Shown here in pieces: positions 24,004 to 32,355 of a stretch of 62,630 bases of DNA. The notes below the pieces were generated by a model. The model had not been told where the DNA came from. It made no database searches and saw only the letters and a list, made by a program, of their open reading frames with translations. Within the stretch, counting starts at the first letter, position 1; every line of letters begins with the position of its first letter. Made by a program: the position numbers and the translations under genes. This stretch comes from Bacteroidota bacterium (GTDB taxonomy: Bacteria; Bacteroidota; Ignavibacteria; Kryptoniales; JAKASW01): the NCBI GenBank assembly GCA_023381615.1, contig JAMCQL010000045.1:1-62630 (forward strand). The letters are read 5' to 3'.

Positions 24004-25292
24004 TTAATCAGAACCATTTTCCTATATGTGCTCCCATTTTCAGTCTGCAACCTATAAATATAAGTACCGCTCGGCATATTCCTACCATCGAATGATGCCA
24101 CATGTCTTCCGCCCTGCAAGTATCCGTTAACCAATGTCTTAACGTTCTCCCCTAATATATTGTAAACGTCAAGACTTATTTTCGCGCCGGGAAGCGGGAC
24201 GTTGAATTCTATGGTTGTAGTTGGATTGAATGGATTTGGATAATTTTGGGATAGTTTAAAGTTTGTCGGAGTCGTGTTCGGAGTTTCTTTCACCGCTGTT
24301 AAGACCGAGATTGTCCCAACTGAAGATATTGGGAACTGACCAGCCTTGTAATCGGGTGAAACACCGCCAAAGAGATAAATCTTGCCATCCTCACCTTCGG
24401 CAGCAACAAAACCAACCCTTGGCGTGTCTAGCACTGTGGAGGTCAATTCCGTATCTCTTTCTGCACCGTCCTGATGAAAATCCAACATTTCAATTGGCAA
24501 ATTTGGATTGCTTTGTGGTCCAGCACCTGAAACAACAAAAACTGAATCTCCCCTCGCCGCGATTCCGAATAACATTCTAGGCCTTCGCAGAGCAACCGAA
24601 ATTTGCACCGGTCCGATGCTTGGAACATATTTTTCTATGAAGCTTAGTAGTCCTAAACTCCCGCCATTTCCTCCAAAAATATAAATTGCATTCCTAACGC
24701 GAAAAACTTTGTGATAAGCACGGCCAAAAACCATGGGAATCGTCACTGTCCAACTGCCGTTATCGAGCGAATAAGCTTCAACTTCACGGTATGGGCCAGT
24801 CGATGAACCACCACCGCCAAACACCATTATATAATCGCCAAATGCCGTAGCAGCTGCGCCTTTACGCGCCATCTGCATACTGCTCGTGTAATGCCAGCCA
24901 TTCTTATTCGGATCGTAAACTTCCACAGAACTAAGGACATTACCTTGGTCATCTACTCCTCCCATGACGTATATTGAGTCATCAAGTGCCACCGCGGTAG
25001 CAAAAGCTCTTGGCGTATTGAGTGGAGCAATGGATTCATCCCAACTCATATTCTCGAAATCAAAAGCATCAACTGTAGTAGTTCCCATACCCTGCATACC
25101 TTGCATGCGCATAGTCGCGCCACCAATCAAGTAAAGTTTGTCACCGAGTCGTGCAGAGCACATTCCAAAACGCGGATGCGGCATATCAGGCGGCTGCATA
25201 TTCTGCGAAAACGCGGAATTTGGCAGTAAAATTACTGCCATCAGCGCGCCGAACAATAATATTTTCGGACTTCTATTCTTAGACCTAAACAT
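24000..25292 (-). CDS. Kelch-repeat secreted protein with T9SS sorting domain
   Basis: 430 residues. A signal peptide (ILLFGALMAVILLPNSAFSQ) is followed by about five Kelch repeats forming a beta-propeller (DKLYLIGGATMRMQG; DSIYVMGGVDDQGNVLSSVE; YIMVFGGGGSSTG; AIYIFGGNGGSLG; KIYLFGG). A type A sorting domain (FKLSQNYPNPFNPTTTIEFN ... YRKMVLIK) ends the protein. The start has AGGTG five bases upstream, so the in-frame extension to 25328 is not used. It is exported to the cell surface, perhaps as an adhesion or ligand-binding propeller. It lies downstream of a Ser/Thr kinase in the same operon, linking a cytoplasmic kinase to a surface protein. Confidence 0.9.
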   Translation of the reverse strand: MFRSKNRSPKILLFGALMAVILLPNSAFSQNMQPPDMPHPRFGMCSARLGDKLYLIGGATMRMQGMQGMGTTTVDAFDFENMSWDESIAPLNTPRAFATAVALDDSIYVMGGVDDQGNVLSSVEVYDPNKNGWHYTSSMQMARKGAAATAFGDYIMVFGGGGSSTGPYREVEAYSLDNGSWTVTIPMVFGRAYHKVFRVRNAIYIFGGNGGSLGLLSFIEKYVPSIGPVQISVALRRPRMLFGIAARGDSVFVVSGAGPQSNPNLPIEMLDFHQDGAERDTELTSTVLDTPRVGFVAAEGEDGKIYLFGGVSPDYKAGQFPISSVGTISVLTAVKETPNTTPTNFKLSQNYPNPFNPTTTIEFNVPLPGAKISLDVYNILGENVKTLVNGYLQGGRHVASFDGRNMPSGTYIYRLQTENGSTYRKMVLIK

Positions 25293-25327
25293 TTTCACCT
25301 GTGTAATAACCTGCAACGAGCGTGCCA

Positions 25328-26923
25328 TTACTTTTGCACATCTGTCAAAAAGCTAAAATTCAATCTCACGGTGTCTCCCGGATCTACCGTCAAATTCCGC
25401 ACTATGTCTTTGTAAGCAGGATTGTGAAGTCTAAGTCTACGTGTTCCAGCTGATACGACAATCGGCTTGCTGAGCGGTGTCGTGTCGCGATATTGATCGT
25501 CCACATAAATCTCTGCCCAGGGCTCGACACTTACAAAAATGTATCCCGACGTTTTTAAAAAATTGACTTCAACCGTCGAGAGAAGTTTCGACTGCACCTC
25601 CAACTCTTTCACGATCGGTGCAAAATTCGGGTTGCTGAACATTATCGCATGCCTACCCTTTGGTACTTTTATTGACCCTGCGATTGGAGTTGTGCCGGCA
25701 TATTCGTTATCGATATAAATCTTAGCCCAAGGCGTGCATGCAATGGAAATGTAGCCCGAGTCATTCGCATCGACTGTTGCGCTGCCGTTCGACGGCTGGT
25801 TTTTTGACGAAGCAATTTGCTGCGGCGAAGATGTCGACATCATCTTATCCGATGCCGGCAACTTCTTTTTCTCCGCATCTACGATAGGCTGTGTAGTCCT
25901 AAGTTCTCCGCTTTGCGCTTCAGCTTTCTTTTCAGTCGGAACCGGTGAAGAAGTATCTGCAATGGAATTTGTCAGAGGAGAATTCACTTCCTTGATGGCG
26001 GGATGTCTCAAAATGAATGAAAAGACGACGACAAGAATTACAATCGCACTTACTCCGCCAACCAGAAAAACACCTTTTTTCTTTTTCTTTTCGACTTCCA
26101 AAGCTTTTTCAACACTTTTCTTCTCCGCGGTCGAAGTCAGGAATTCCAAAGCTTCGTTTGCCGATGCGAACCTGTCATTTTTGTCAGGGGCAAGAAGTCG
26201 TTTCAAAAACTCAAAAGTGTGCGGCGAACATTTCGAAGCAAAAACATCAAGAGAGTTTAACTCAAAATTTTGGATTTTGTTTATACATTCCGCATAAGAT
26301 CTGCCGACAAGTATTTTCTCTCCAGTCAGGACTTCGATCAAAGTTATTCCTAACGAGAAGAGGTCGGTTCTGTTATCCACGGATTCGCCTCTCGCCTGTT
26401 CCGGAGACATGTATGCCGGAGTTCCGATCAGGCTCCCTTCCATCGTCAGAGACGGCGCATCTGAAACAGCCGCGAGTCCAAAGTCGGTCACTTTGAATAT
26501 CCCATTTTCAGAAACGAGTATATTGCCGGGTTTTATATCGCGATGAACGACGCCTCTTTCGTGCGCGTACGAAAGGGCTTTTAAAACAGAGACTGCGACT
26601 TTGAGAAGCAGGTCCTCCGAGTAAACGCTTTTGTCGAGCAGCAAATCCTCGAGAGATCTTCCTTCAACATATTCCATCACAATCGCGGGAGCGCCGTCTA
26701 CTTCAGTCAGGTCGTAAACCTGGACAATATTTTCGGAGCGAAGGATCGCGCAGGCTTTTGCTTCACGCGAAAATCGAGCGACGAGTCCTCTGTCCCTGAG
26801 CAAATGCTTATGCAAAACTTTCAGCAGAACCGTTCTGTCGAGTGCATTCTGGTGCGCTTTGTAAACGGTAGTTGTCGAACTCTGGCTTATCTGCTCCAGA
26901 ATTGTAAAGCTATCTTGCGTCAC
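25328..26923 (-). CDS. Membrane Ser/Thr protein kinase with two PEGA domains
   Basis: 531 residues. A eukaryotic-type kinase domain covers about residues 5-265: Lys35 in VLLKVL, HRDIKPGN (127-134) and DFG (147-149), then GTPAYMSPEQARGE. The glycine-rich loop is abnormal: positions 12-20 read ISQSSTTTV with no glycine. A lysine-rich segment and one membrane helix (GVFLVGGVSAIVILVVVFSF, about 284-305) follow, then a Ser/Thr-rich linker and two PEGA domains (about 393-458 and 462-528; WAKIYIDNEYAGTTP and WAEIYVDDQYRDTTP). PEGA modules are extracytoplasmic and found on surface-anchored proteins. The gene overlaps the sigma-54 activator by 14 nt. It likely senses an envelope signal and phosphorylates a cytoplasmic target; the neighbouring activator is an obvious candidate but that is inference. 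Confidence 0.9.
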   Translation of the reverse strand: MTQDSFTILEQISQSSTTTVYKAHQNALDRTVLLKVLHKHLLRDRGLVARFSREAKACAILRSENIVQVYDLTEVDGAPAIVMEYVEGRSLEDLLLDKSVYSEDLLLKVAVSVLKALSYAHERGVVHRDIKPGNILVSENGIFKVTDFGLAAVSDAPSLTMEGSLIGTPAYMSPEQARGESVDNRTDLFSLGITLIEVLTGEKILVGRSYAECINKIQNFELNSLDVFASKCSPHTFEFLKRLLAPDKNDRFASANEALEFLTSTAEKKSVEKALEVEKKKKKGVFLVGGVSAIVILVVVFSFILRHPAIKEVNSPLTNSIADTSSPVPTEKKAEAQSGELRTTQPIVDAEKKKLPASDKMMSTSSPQQIASSKNQPSNGSATVDANDSGYISIACTPWAKIYIDNEYAGTTPIAGSIKVPKGRHAIMFSNPNFAPIVKELEVQSKLLSTVEVNFLKTSGYIFVSVEPWAEIYVDDQYRDTTPLSKPIVVSAGTRRLRLHNPAYKDIVRNLTVDPGDTVRLNFSFLTDVQK

Positions 26924-28394
26924 CGCCCCATTCCTTCAAGCGGTATTGAAGCCAACGCAGCGACACTCCAAGCTTTTCCGCGGTGCGGGTCCGGTTACCG
27001 CTTGATTCAGCCAATGTCTTTTCCACAAGCTTGCGTTCGAATTCGTCCAGAGTCAAACCGCTGCGGATAAGTTCCTCTTCGGTATATTTCTGCAATCTCA
27101 AATCTTCTTCCGTCAATTCCTCGCCGCGCGACAGGACGACGGCACGCTCGATCACGTTTTGAAGTTCGCGGACGTTCCCGTACCACGGATGCTTGAGAAG
27201 CACAAACATGGCATTTGAATCAATGGCTTTCACATTCCTGCCGTGAGTTTCACATGCCTTCTTCATGAAGTAGTTTATCAGCACTGGTATGTCTTCCGCC
27301 CTATTGCGAAGCGGCGGCAAGTGTATTTCAACAATATTCAGCCTGAAATAGAGATCTTCCCTGAAATTTCCGCTTTGGGTCTCTTCGCGCAAATCCTTGT
27401 TTGTCGCAGCGATAACTCTCACATCCACTTTTCTGCTTTCCACATCGCCGAGCCGCCTGATTTCCTTTTCCTGCAGCACCCGCAGCATTTTTGCCTGAAG
27501 CGAAGCCGACAGATCGCCGACCTCATCGAGCAAAAGCGTGCCGCCATCCGCGTGTTCGATGAGGCCTTTCTTGTCCACGTTGGCGCCTGTGAACGCTCCT
27601 CTCTTATATCCGAACAACTCGCTCTCAAGAAGCTGCTCTGGAATGGCTGAACAATTTATCGCCATGAATGCTTTGTCTCTTCGTCTTCCCTGACCGTGTA
27701 TTGCGCGCGCGATCAGCTCTTTTCCTGTTCCGCTTTCGCCGGTAATTAAGATAGAAACATCGGTGTCAATGACACGCTGAACCAAATCGAGCGCTGCTTT
27801 CCATGCTTTGCTTTTCCCGATTATGCCCGGAAATAAATTCACGCTGCTGACTTCATTTTTCAAGCGTGCGTTCTCAGTCTTCAAATTGTCATAGCGCTGG
27901 GCGTTCTCAACTGCGACAGCGGCGAGGTTTCCGAAAACAGCCAGGAACTTCATTGTCTCGGCGTTAAATTTGCCGCGGGACTTTGTGCTGTCGAGATAAA
28001 TTGCTCCGGTCGTTTTATCCTGTAAGCGGAGCGGCACGCAGGTTATCGAAAGTATTTGCTGTGCCACAATGCTTCTCGACGCTTCGAACCTTTCGTCGCT
28101 CAGCGCATCGAACGTCAGCACCGGCTCACCGCTCGTCAGGACTTTCTTGATCACGGAAGACGAGGCGGCGGACTCCCTTGCGTCTTTTTCGCTGCTGAAG
28201 TTCTTTGCCACAACCACATTAAATCCATGCACTGCCGAGTCATCGACCATAACAATGAAGCCCCGCTCCGCATCAAGATGGGACATTGCTATTTCGAGCA
28301 CTTTATCCAACAGCTCCTGCTGGTCGAGAATCGAGTTTATCTTCTGCGCGATTTCGTACAAAACCGTGAAATTGTCTTTTATCTGTTCAGGCAT
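26910..28394 (-). CDS. GAF-domain sigma-54-dependent transcriptional activator
   Basis: 494 residues. An N-terminal GAF domain (about 10-170) replaces the usual receiver. The AAA+ domain has Walker A GESGTGKE, the sigma-54 contact loop GAFTGA (in GYKRGAFTGAN), GGTLLLDEVGDLS as Walker B and RLNIVEIHLPPLRNR as the arginine-finger region. A Fis-type helix-turn-helix ends the protein (NRTRTAEKLGVSLRWLQYRL). It activates sigma-54 promoters in response to a small ligand or protein partner bound to GAF. The start at 28394 has AGGGAA upstream. It sits between a lipoprotein gene and the PEGA kinase, so kinase control is plausible. GGCACG...TTG motifs at 8091 and 23019 are candidate targets. Confidence 0.93.
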   Translation of the reverse strand: MPEQIKDNFTVLYEIAQKINSILDQQELLDKVLEIAMSHLDAERGFIVMVDDSAVHGFNVVVAKNFSSEKDARESAASSSVIKKVLTSGEPVLTFDALSDERFEASRSIVAQQILSITCVPLRLQDKTTGAIYLDSTKSRGKFNAETMKFLAVFGNLAAVAVENAQRYDNLKTENARLKNEVSSVNLFPGIIGKSKAWKAALDLVQRVIDTDVSILITGESGTGKELIARAIHGQGRRRDKAFMAINCSAIPEQLLESELFGYKRGAFTGANVDKKGLIEHADGGTLLLDEVGDLSASLQAKMLRVLQEKEIRRLGDVESRKVDVRVIAATNKDLREETQSGNFREDLYFRLNIVEIHLPPLRNRAEDIPVLINYFMKKACETHGRNVKAIDSNAMFVLLKHPWYGNVRELQNVIERAVVLSRGEELTEEDLRLQKYTEEELIRSGLTLDEFERKLVEKTLAESSGNRTRTAEKLGVSLRWLQYRLKEWGGDAR

Positions 28395-28404
28395 AGCAGT
28401 TTCC

Positions 28405-29388
28405 CTACGGCACCACGAATGATGCTTCTTTTGAACGAGAGGCGTTGCCATAAGCATCGATGATCGCCGCTGTCCAGAAGTAAGTTCCGGTTGGAAGAAC
28501 GCCGGGATAATTATATGACACGTATGATGAATTTAGTCCCGGCTGTGACCAAACTACCGTCTGCGTGCCGGCATCGATTCTCACCACTTGAAGTTGATAA
28601 GTATAATTGAAAGATACAGGAGGCGGGTTCCAATCGAATCGAGGCGATGCTGTGGTCGTGTCGAGGCTTGTCGGATAAGTCGGGACAGGCTCGCTCTCAA
28701 TTATTCTCGAGACATAAAAATTCGGACTCTCTCCAATTCCTTTCGATCTGTCAATTGCAAAAACATTCAACTGTCTTCCGACAAGCCACTGAAGGTCTTG
28801 GTTAGGCAACTGCGTCGCATCAATGGTCACCTGATAATTCTTGTTTGCAGCGGAGGGGTTCATCCCGAAGGTAAGCGAATCCACTTGCACATATACGGTG
28901 TCAACATCTAAAAAGCCGTCAGGATCAGTAACGTTGGCGGTAACCAGCGCTGAGTAGACTGGACCAGGCCACCATTGATCTATTTTGCTTGTTACAACCT
29001 GCGCGTTGCTAATCTGCGGAAGCGCATCAATATGAATCTCTGCATCGTAGCTTCCTCCCAACGGCACCGTTACCTGAATAGTATCGTTCAAGTAAGAAGC
29101 TTTCGTCACGAGAATGGTAATCAAGCCGGCAGGCGCGTTCGCAAAACTGAAACTGCCATCAGATGCAGTCAGCTCCGCGGAACCGTTTTGCTGAATCACC
29201 ACGAGGGCATTCTGAATTCCGCTGTAAGGCGTGCCCAAAGTCAAGACCCTTCCCGTTAAAGCACCTGTTGTTTTGTAATTCGGCGACATCGGGTCAAGAG
29301 AATTGTCGTGTGGAGCATTGGGAGCACAGCCAGCCAAAATCACGGCAAGAAAACTCAGTATCAAAATTGTGCTTTTTCGGATGCTCAT
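28405..29388 (-). CDS. Lipoprotein with carboxypeptidase-regulatory-like domain
   Basis: 327 residues. The signal peptide ends in a lipobox (FLAVILAGC, Cys at about residue 21). A carboxypeptidase-regulatory-like domain follows (ALTGRVLTLGTPYSGIQNAL; DGSFSFANAPAGLITILVT), then Ig/fibronectin-like domains ending in GTYFWTAAIIDAYGNASRSK. It should be outer-membrane or periplasmic. First gene of the operon with the sigma-54 activator (10-nt gap), kinase, Kelch protein and DUF5683-like protein, so it may be the envelope sensor or ligand binder of that pathway (inference). An in-frame start at 29427 is possible but gives an odd n-region. Confidence 0.8.
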   Translation of the reverse strand: MSIRKSTILILSFLAVILAGCAPNAPHDNSLDPMSPNYKTTGALTGRVLTLGTPYSGIQNALVVIQQNGSAELTASDGSFSFANAPAGLITILVTKASYLNDTIQVTVPLGGSYDAEIHIDALPQISNAQVVTSKIDQWWPGPVYSALVTANVTDPDGFLDVDTVYVQVDSLTFGMNPSAANKNYQVTIDATQLPNQDLQWLVGRQLNVFAIDRSKGIGESPNFYVSRIIESEPVPTYPTSLDTTTASPRFDWNPPPVSFNYTYQLQVVRIDAGTQTVVWSQPGLNSSYVSYNYPGVLPTGTYFWTAAIIDAYGNASRSKEASFVVP

Positions 29389-29475
29389 TCGCTCATCTTT
29401 GTTGAAGTAGTTTATCAAGGAAAGCACGCAAAATCAAGTAGACTTGAGTGAATGGATAGGATAAACTCGACGACG

Positions 29476-29670
29476 GTGAACTACCACCGCCGAAGGCGGT
29501 GGCTTCGTAGAAAACGATGAGCTGGATTTCCTTCATGTAGTCCTGCATCCTAACTCACCCCCGTTTCCCTCTCTTTCGCAAAGAGAGGGGGAGTGAAGGG
29601 GTGAGTTCGACCGGCAAAGCCATTTGTCCATTACCGCTGCCTTAGGCAGTGGGTTTCTACGCCGAACTAA
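29476..29670 (+). repeat. 195-bp palindrome-rich element, copy 1
   Basis: Begins GTGAACTACCACCGCC with hairpin CCACCGCC-GAA-GGCGGTGG and ends CACTGCC..GGCAGTG-like hairpin then GGGTTTCTACGCCGAACTAA. The middle has CTCTCTTTCGCAAAGAGAG and CTCACCCC...GGGGTGAG. A near-identical copy lies at 44611-44806. Subterminal hairpins without a gene suggest a non-autonomous element of the IS200/IS605 or PATE type. The rest of the 29389-29771 gap shows no gene. Confidence 0.75.
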
Positions 29671-29771
29671 ATTTGAAAAGTCCGGGGTTGATTGAAGTTC
29701 AGCGCGGCATTACCAACCGTCGCCTCACTTAAGAAAGGGGGGAGAATTTCGGATTGCAGAGAGACGACAAC

Positions 29772-30035
29772 CTAATTGTTACGAATGACTTTTACGAGCG
29801 CACCTGCAACCGAATTAAGAACTTCATCAGAACCGTAGAATCCGCTCTCAATTTTCCCGCGTATTTCGGAAAGCTTATTTTGGATCTGCGATTCATGAAG
29901 TTTCTTTGCTTCAGGCGAAAGTTCCACTTTGTCGCTTACGCTCTGCGCGGGTTTTTCTTCCGGCGGATTCACTTTCTTTCTGATTTCCTTAGTATTTTCC
30001 AGGTTGAAGCTCGGGTCAATCGGATTAATAGCCAT
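29772..30035 (-). CDS. flgM: FlgM-like anti-sigma-28 factor
   Basis: 87 residues. The C-terminal half carries the FlgM pattern (DKVELSPEAKKLHE, then KLSEIRGKIESGFYGSDEVL and VAGALVKVI), the segment that binds FliA in enterics. The N-terminal half is predicted disordered. FlgM holds sigma-28 inactive until the hook is built and is then exported. It overlaps the upstream flagellar chaperone gene by 11 nt, so the pair are coupled. A sigma-28 promoter is present before the flagellin gene in this cluster. Confidence 0.82.
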   Translation of the reverse strand: MAINPIDPSFNLENTKEIRKKVNPPEEKPAQSVSDKVELSPEAKKLHESQIQNKLSEIRGKIESGFYGSDEVLNSVAGALVKVIRNN

Positions 30036-30375
30036 GACAGTCTCCTTGTATCTTGTAAGCAGCGATGTTCTTCGCGCCTCTCATCTTTGCCAATTCCTTC
30101 AACAACGCCGAAGTATTGGTGCTTATATTGCCAATAGCTTCAGAAACGTCGTTTTCCATATTTTGTACGAGTGAAGACATCTCGTTCTTTATATCGGAAT
30201 TTGCAAAGGAAACTTTAGCGTCCCAGAGTTCTCTAAGGGCTTCTACCAAAGCTACGCGTTCGCCCACAAGTTTTGCGGAATCCTGAAGATTACCCTCCTT
30301 TATGCCGGCTTTAATCTGCGCGGCATTGGAAGCTAAATTACGAATGACCTTCTGCGCCTGTTCTAATTTAGTCAT
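30025..30375 (-). CDS. FlgN/FliT-like flagellar export chaperone candidate
   Basis: 116 residues, almost entirely helical with heptad-like spacing (LEQAQKVIRNLASNAAQIKA; ERVALVEALRELWDAKVSF; LLKELAKMRGAKNI). Length, helix content and position between fliD and flgM fit FlgN-type chaperones, which escort hook-associated proteins to the export apparatus. Sequence similarity to FlgN is weak by eye, so the family call is by context. Confidence 0.6.
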   Translation of the reverse strand: MTKLEQAQKVIRNLASNAAQIKAGIKEGNLQDSAKLVGERVALVEALRELWDAKVSFANSDIKNEMSSLVQNMENDVSEAIGNISTNTSALLKELAKMRGAKNIAAYKIQGDCHGY

Positions 30376-30488
30376 GCTAAATCTAATTCGTCTGATTCAC
30401 CGTCCGGAGGTCTCCGCGGACGACTCGCCCTGGCAAGATCCTGTGGATAAGACAAATGATGTATTTGAATTTTTCTGTCATTGAATTC

Positions 30489-31952
30489 TCAGACCGCCAT
30501 TCCGCTTGAAGCCATGCCTTGCCAGATATTATTCATAGTACTCTGGGTTTGTGTCAATTGGATAAGCATAGACTGGTAAGCAGTAAATTGCTGGCGCATC
30601 GCCTCAGCTTGAAGGTTTATACTTGCTTGCATTGAACTGATCTGGTCGTTCATCATGCTAATCTGGTCTTGGGCGCCGTTTATTTTCTGATCCATCACAC
30701 CGCCGGGATTCGAAAACGAGCTTACGAGTGTGTTAAGCTGAACCGCAACTCCATTAGATGAGCTAAACAGATCGCTGACGGCAGTCGGATTGGAATTAAG
30801 TGTGCTTGTCAAAGTCGACTGGTTACTAATCGTTAATGTGCCATCTTTGTTCAATGTGATCCCGATGGCGCTCAATGTATTCGGATTACCGCTCTTCGCA
30901 GAACTCACCTGCCCCATCAAAATATTTTGCAGCGACAACTGCAAATTCATGAACGACACATCACCGGCAAGCGGACCACGAACTTGTGTCTGTGAATTTG
31001 TGGTGATATCACTATTTAAAGTCGTGATTACAGTGTTGTATGTATTTATGAAATTTTGGATGGTTGATTGGATCGACGTGGTGTCGGCGGAAACAGTGAG
31101 TGTAACAGGATTGTCTGTAGGCAGCTGTGTTCCGGCAAGGTTCAATGTAACTCCGGTGAGCACATCTGTAACAGTGTTCGACCCGCGCACGATTGAAATT
31201 CCATCCAGTGTGAAATTCGCGTCTAACGAATTTACTGAGCTATTAACAAATCCTGCCCCGGTCGAAGTCGAAGCGGTTCTTCCACTTATAACGCTGCTTG
31301 TCCAACCTACACTCGCAGCCAGATTTCCTGTTACATCTGCAACGCTGACCGCATTCGTCGAACCGCTGCTCTTGCTTGTGAAAACCAATCTCGCCGTGGA
31401 ACTCGTGTCATTGACCACCGAAGCTGTAACGCCGATATTTGCAGCGTTGACCGCTGACGCCATGTTTGCCATGACGGTCGAATTCGTATCACCGGCGTTT
31501 ACTGTAACATTTACATTTGTCGCAGTCCCGTTTACAGTAACAGAAAAAGTAAACGCCCCTGCGCCGGTGGCAGTCGAAATATCTGTTCCTGTCTGAGTAA
31601 GCTGACTCGATACAAGTGTATCATATTTCGCAAGCTGCGTTACAAGCAGGCTGTGGGTTCCGGACGTCGCAGTAGATTGGGCTGTTGCTGTAACGATCGC
31701 AGAATTAGATGACGAAGCCGTCTTTGCCGCAAGCGGTGAAAGAGAGCCGACGGCTGAAAGACTATTAGCCTGCGTTTGAAGATTCGCTAATTTCGTCTTA
31801 ACATCTTGATAAGTCGAGATCGAGGAGCTTATCTGGGATTGCTGCATCTGCAACTGGTAAACCGGTTGACTTATTGAAGCTGTGTATTGTGCCACAAGCT
31901 GATCGATCGCGCTTGATTGTCCCCCATTCAACGACGAAATTGATGACGACAT
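30489..31952 (-). CDS. fliD: Flagellar filament cap protein FliD
   Basis: 487 residues. The N-terminus has the FliD coiled-coil pattern (QLVAQYTASISQPVYQLQMQ then QSQISSSISTYQDVKTKLAN), the middle is a Ser/Thr-rich variable region, and the C-terminus has the second coiled coil (DQISMMNDQISSMQASINLQ, then AEAMRQQFTAYQSMLIQLTQ). FliD caps the growing filament and folds incoming flagellin. It lies 14 nt downstream of fliS in the filament gene cluster. Confidence 0.92.
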   Translation of the reverse strand: MSSSISSLNGGQSSAIDQLVAQYTASISQPVYQLQMQQSQISSSISTYQDVKTKLANLQTQANSLSAVGSLSPLAAKTASSSNSAIVTATAQSTATSGTHSLLVTQLAKYDTLVSSQLTQTGTDISTATGAGAFTFSVTVNGTATNVNVTVNAGDTNSTVMANMASAVNAANIGVTASVVNDTSSTARLVFTSKSSGSTNAVSVADVTGNLAASVGWTSSVISGRTASTSTGAGFVNSSVNSLDANFTLDGISIVRGSNTVTDVLTGVTLNLAGTQLPTDNPVTLTVSADTTSIQSTIQNFINTYNTVITTLNSDITTNSQTQVRGPLAGDVSFMNLQLSLQNILMGQVSSAKSGNPNTLSAIGITLNKDGTLTISNQSTLTSTLNSNPTAVSDLFSSSNGVAVQLNTLVSSFSNPGGVMDQKINGAQDQISMMNDQISSMQASINLQAEAMRQQFTAYQSMLIQLTQTQSTMNNIWQGMASSGMAV

Positions 31953-31966
31953 TTTTTACTCCAATT

Positions 31967-32290
31967 CTATTGCAATTTAAAAGCTTGCGCCCATGCCGTG
32001 CGAAGCTCAATGATTACGTTCATAACCTCTTCGAAATTCCCTTTCCTCGACTGATCCTGACAATATCTGTACAACCGGAAAAAACCAAGGGCGACTTGCT
32101 TATGATCGAAATTGAGGGCGGCTATCAACTGAGTCAGACCAGCGTTCACTTTATCTGCCTCGCCTTTCTTCGAGTTCACGATAACATAGTCGTAAAGCTT
32201 GAGAATAATCTGAACGGGCTTCAAGCCCATTATCTCATTATTCTTATATCCTTCAAAAGCATTTTTCGGTTTATATGCGAGAGCTTCCAT
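31967..32290 (-). CDS. fliS: Flagellin chaperone FliS
   Basis: 107 residues, helical. It shows the FliS pattern near the start (YKNNEIMGLKPVQIILKLYD, with YVIVNSKKGEADKVNAGLTQ) and LNFDHKQVALGFFRLYRYCQ further on. FliS binds the C-terminal disordered region of flagellin and prevents premature polymerisation. It sits between fliC and fliD, a common order; a strong hairpin separates it from fliC, which would let flagellin be made in excess. Confidence 0.88.
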   Translation of the reverse strand: MEALAYKPKNAFEGYKNNEIMGLKPVQIILKLYDYVIVNSKKGEADKVNAGLTQLIAALNFDHKQVALGFFRLYRYCQDQSRKGNFEEVMNVIIELRTAWAQAFKLQ

Positions 32291-32311
32291 GTTTTACCTC
32301 AAGTTAAAGCG

Positions 32312-32346
32312 GAGAAGCACCCCGCTTTTTGGGAGGGGTGCTTCTC
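32312..32346 (-). terminator. Hairpin between fliC and fliS, likely attenuator
   Basis: GAGAAGCACCCC and GGGGTGCTTCTC form a perfect 12-bp stem around an 11-nt loop, 10 nt after the flagellin stop. No long U-run follows, so it may be a partial terminator or an mRNA 3'-end stabiliser. Confidence 0.6.
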
Positions 32347-32355
32347 TCAGACTGG

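Noticed and set aside
30790..31596. 268-codon plus-strand frame opposite fliD
   Set aside because: Antisense to a clear fliD; its Val/Thr-rich sequence simply mirrors the Ser/Thr-rich FliD middle.
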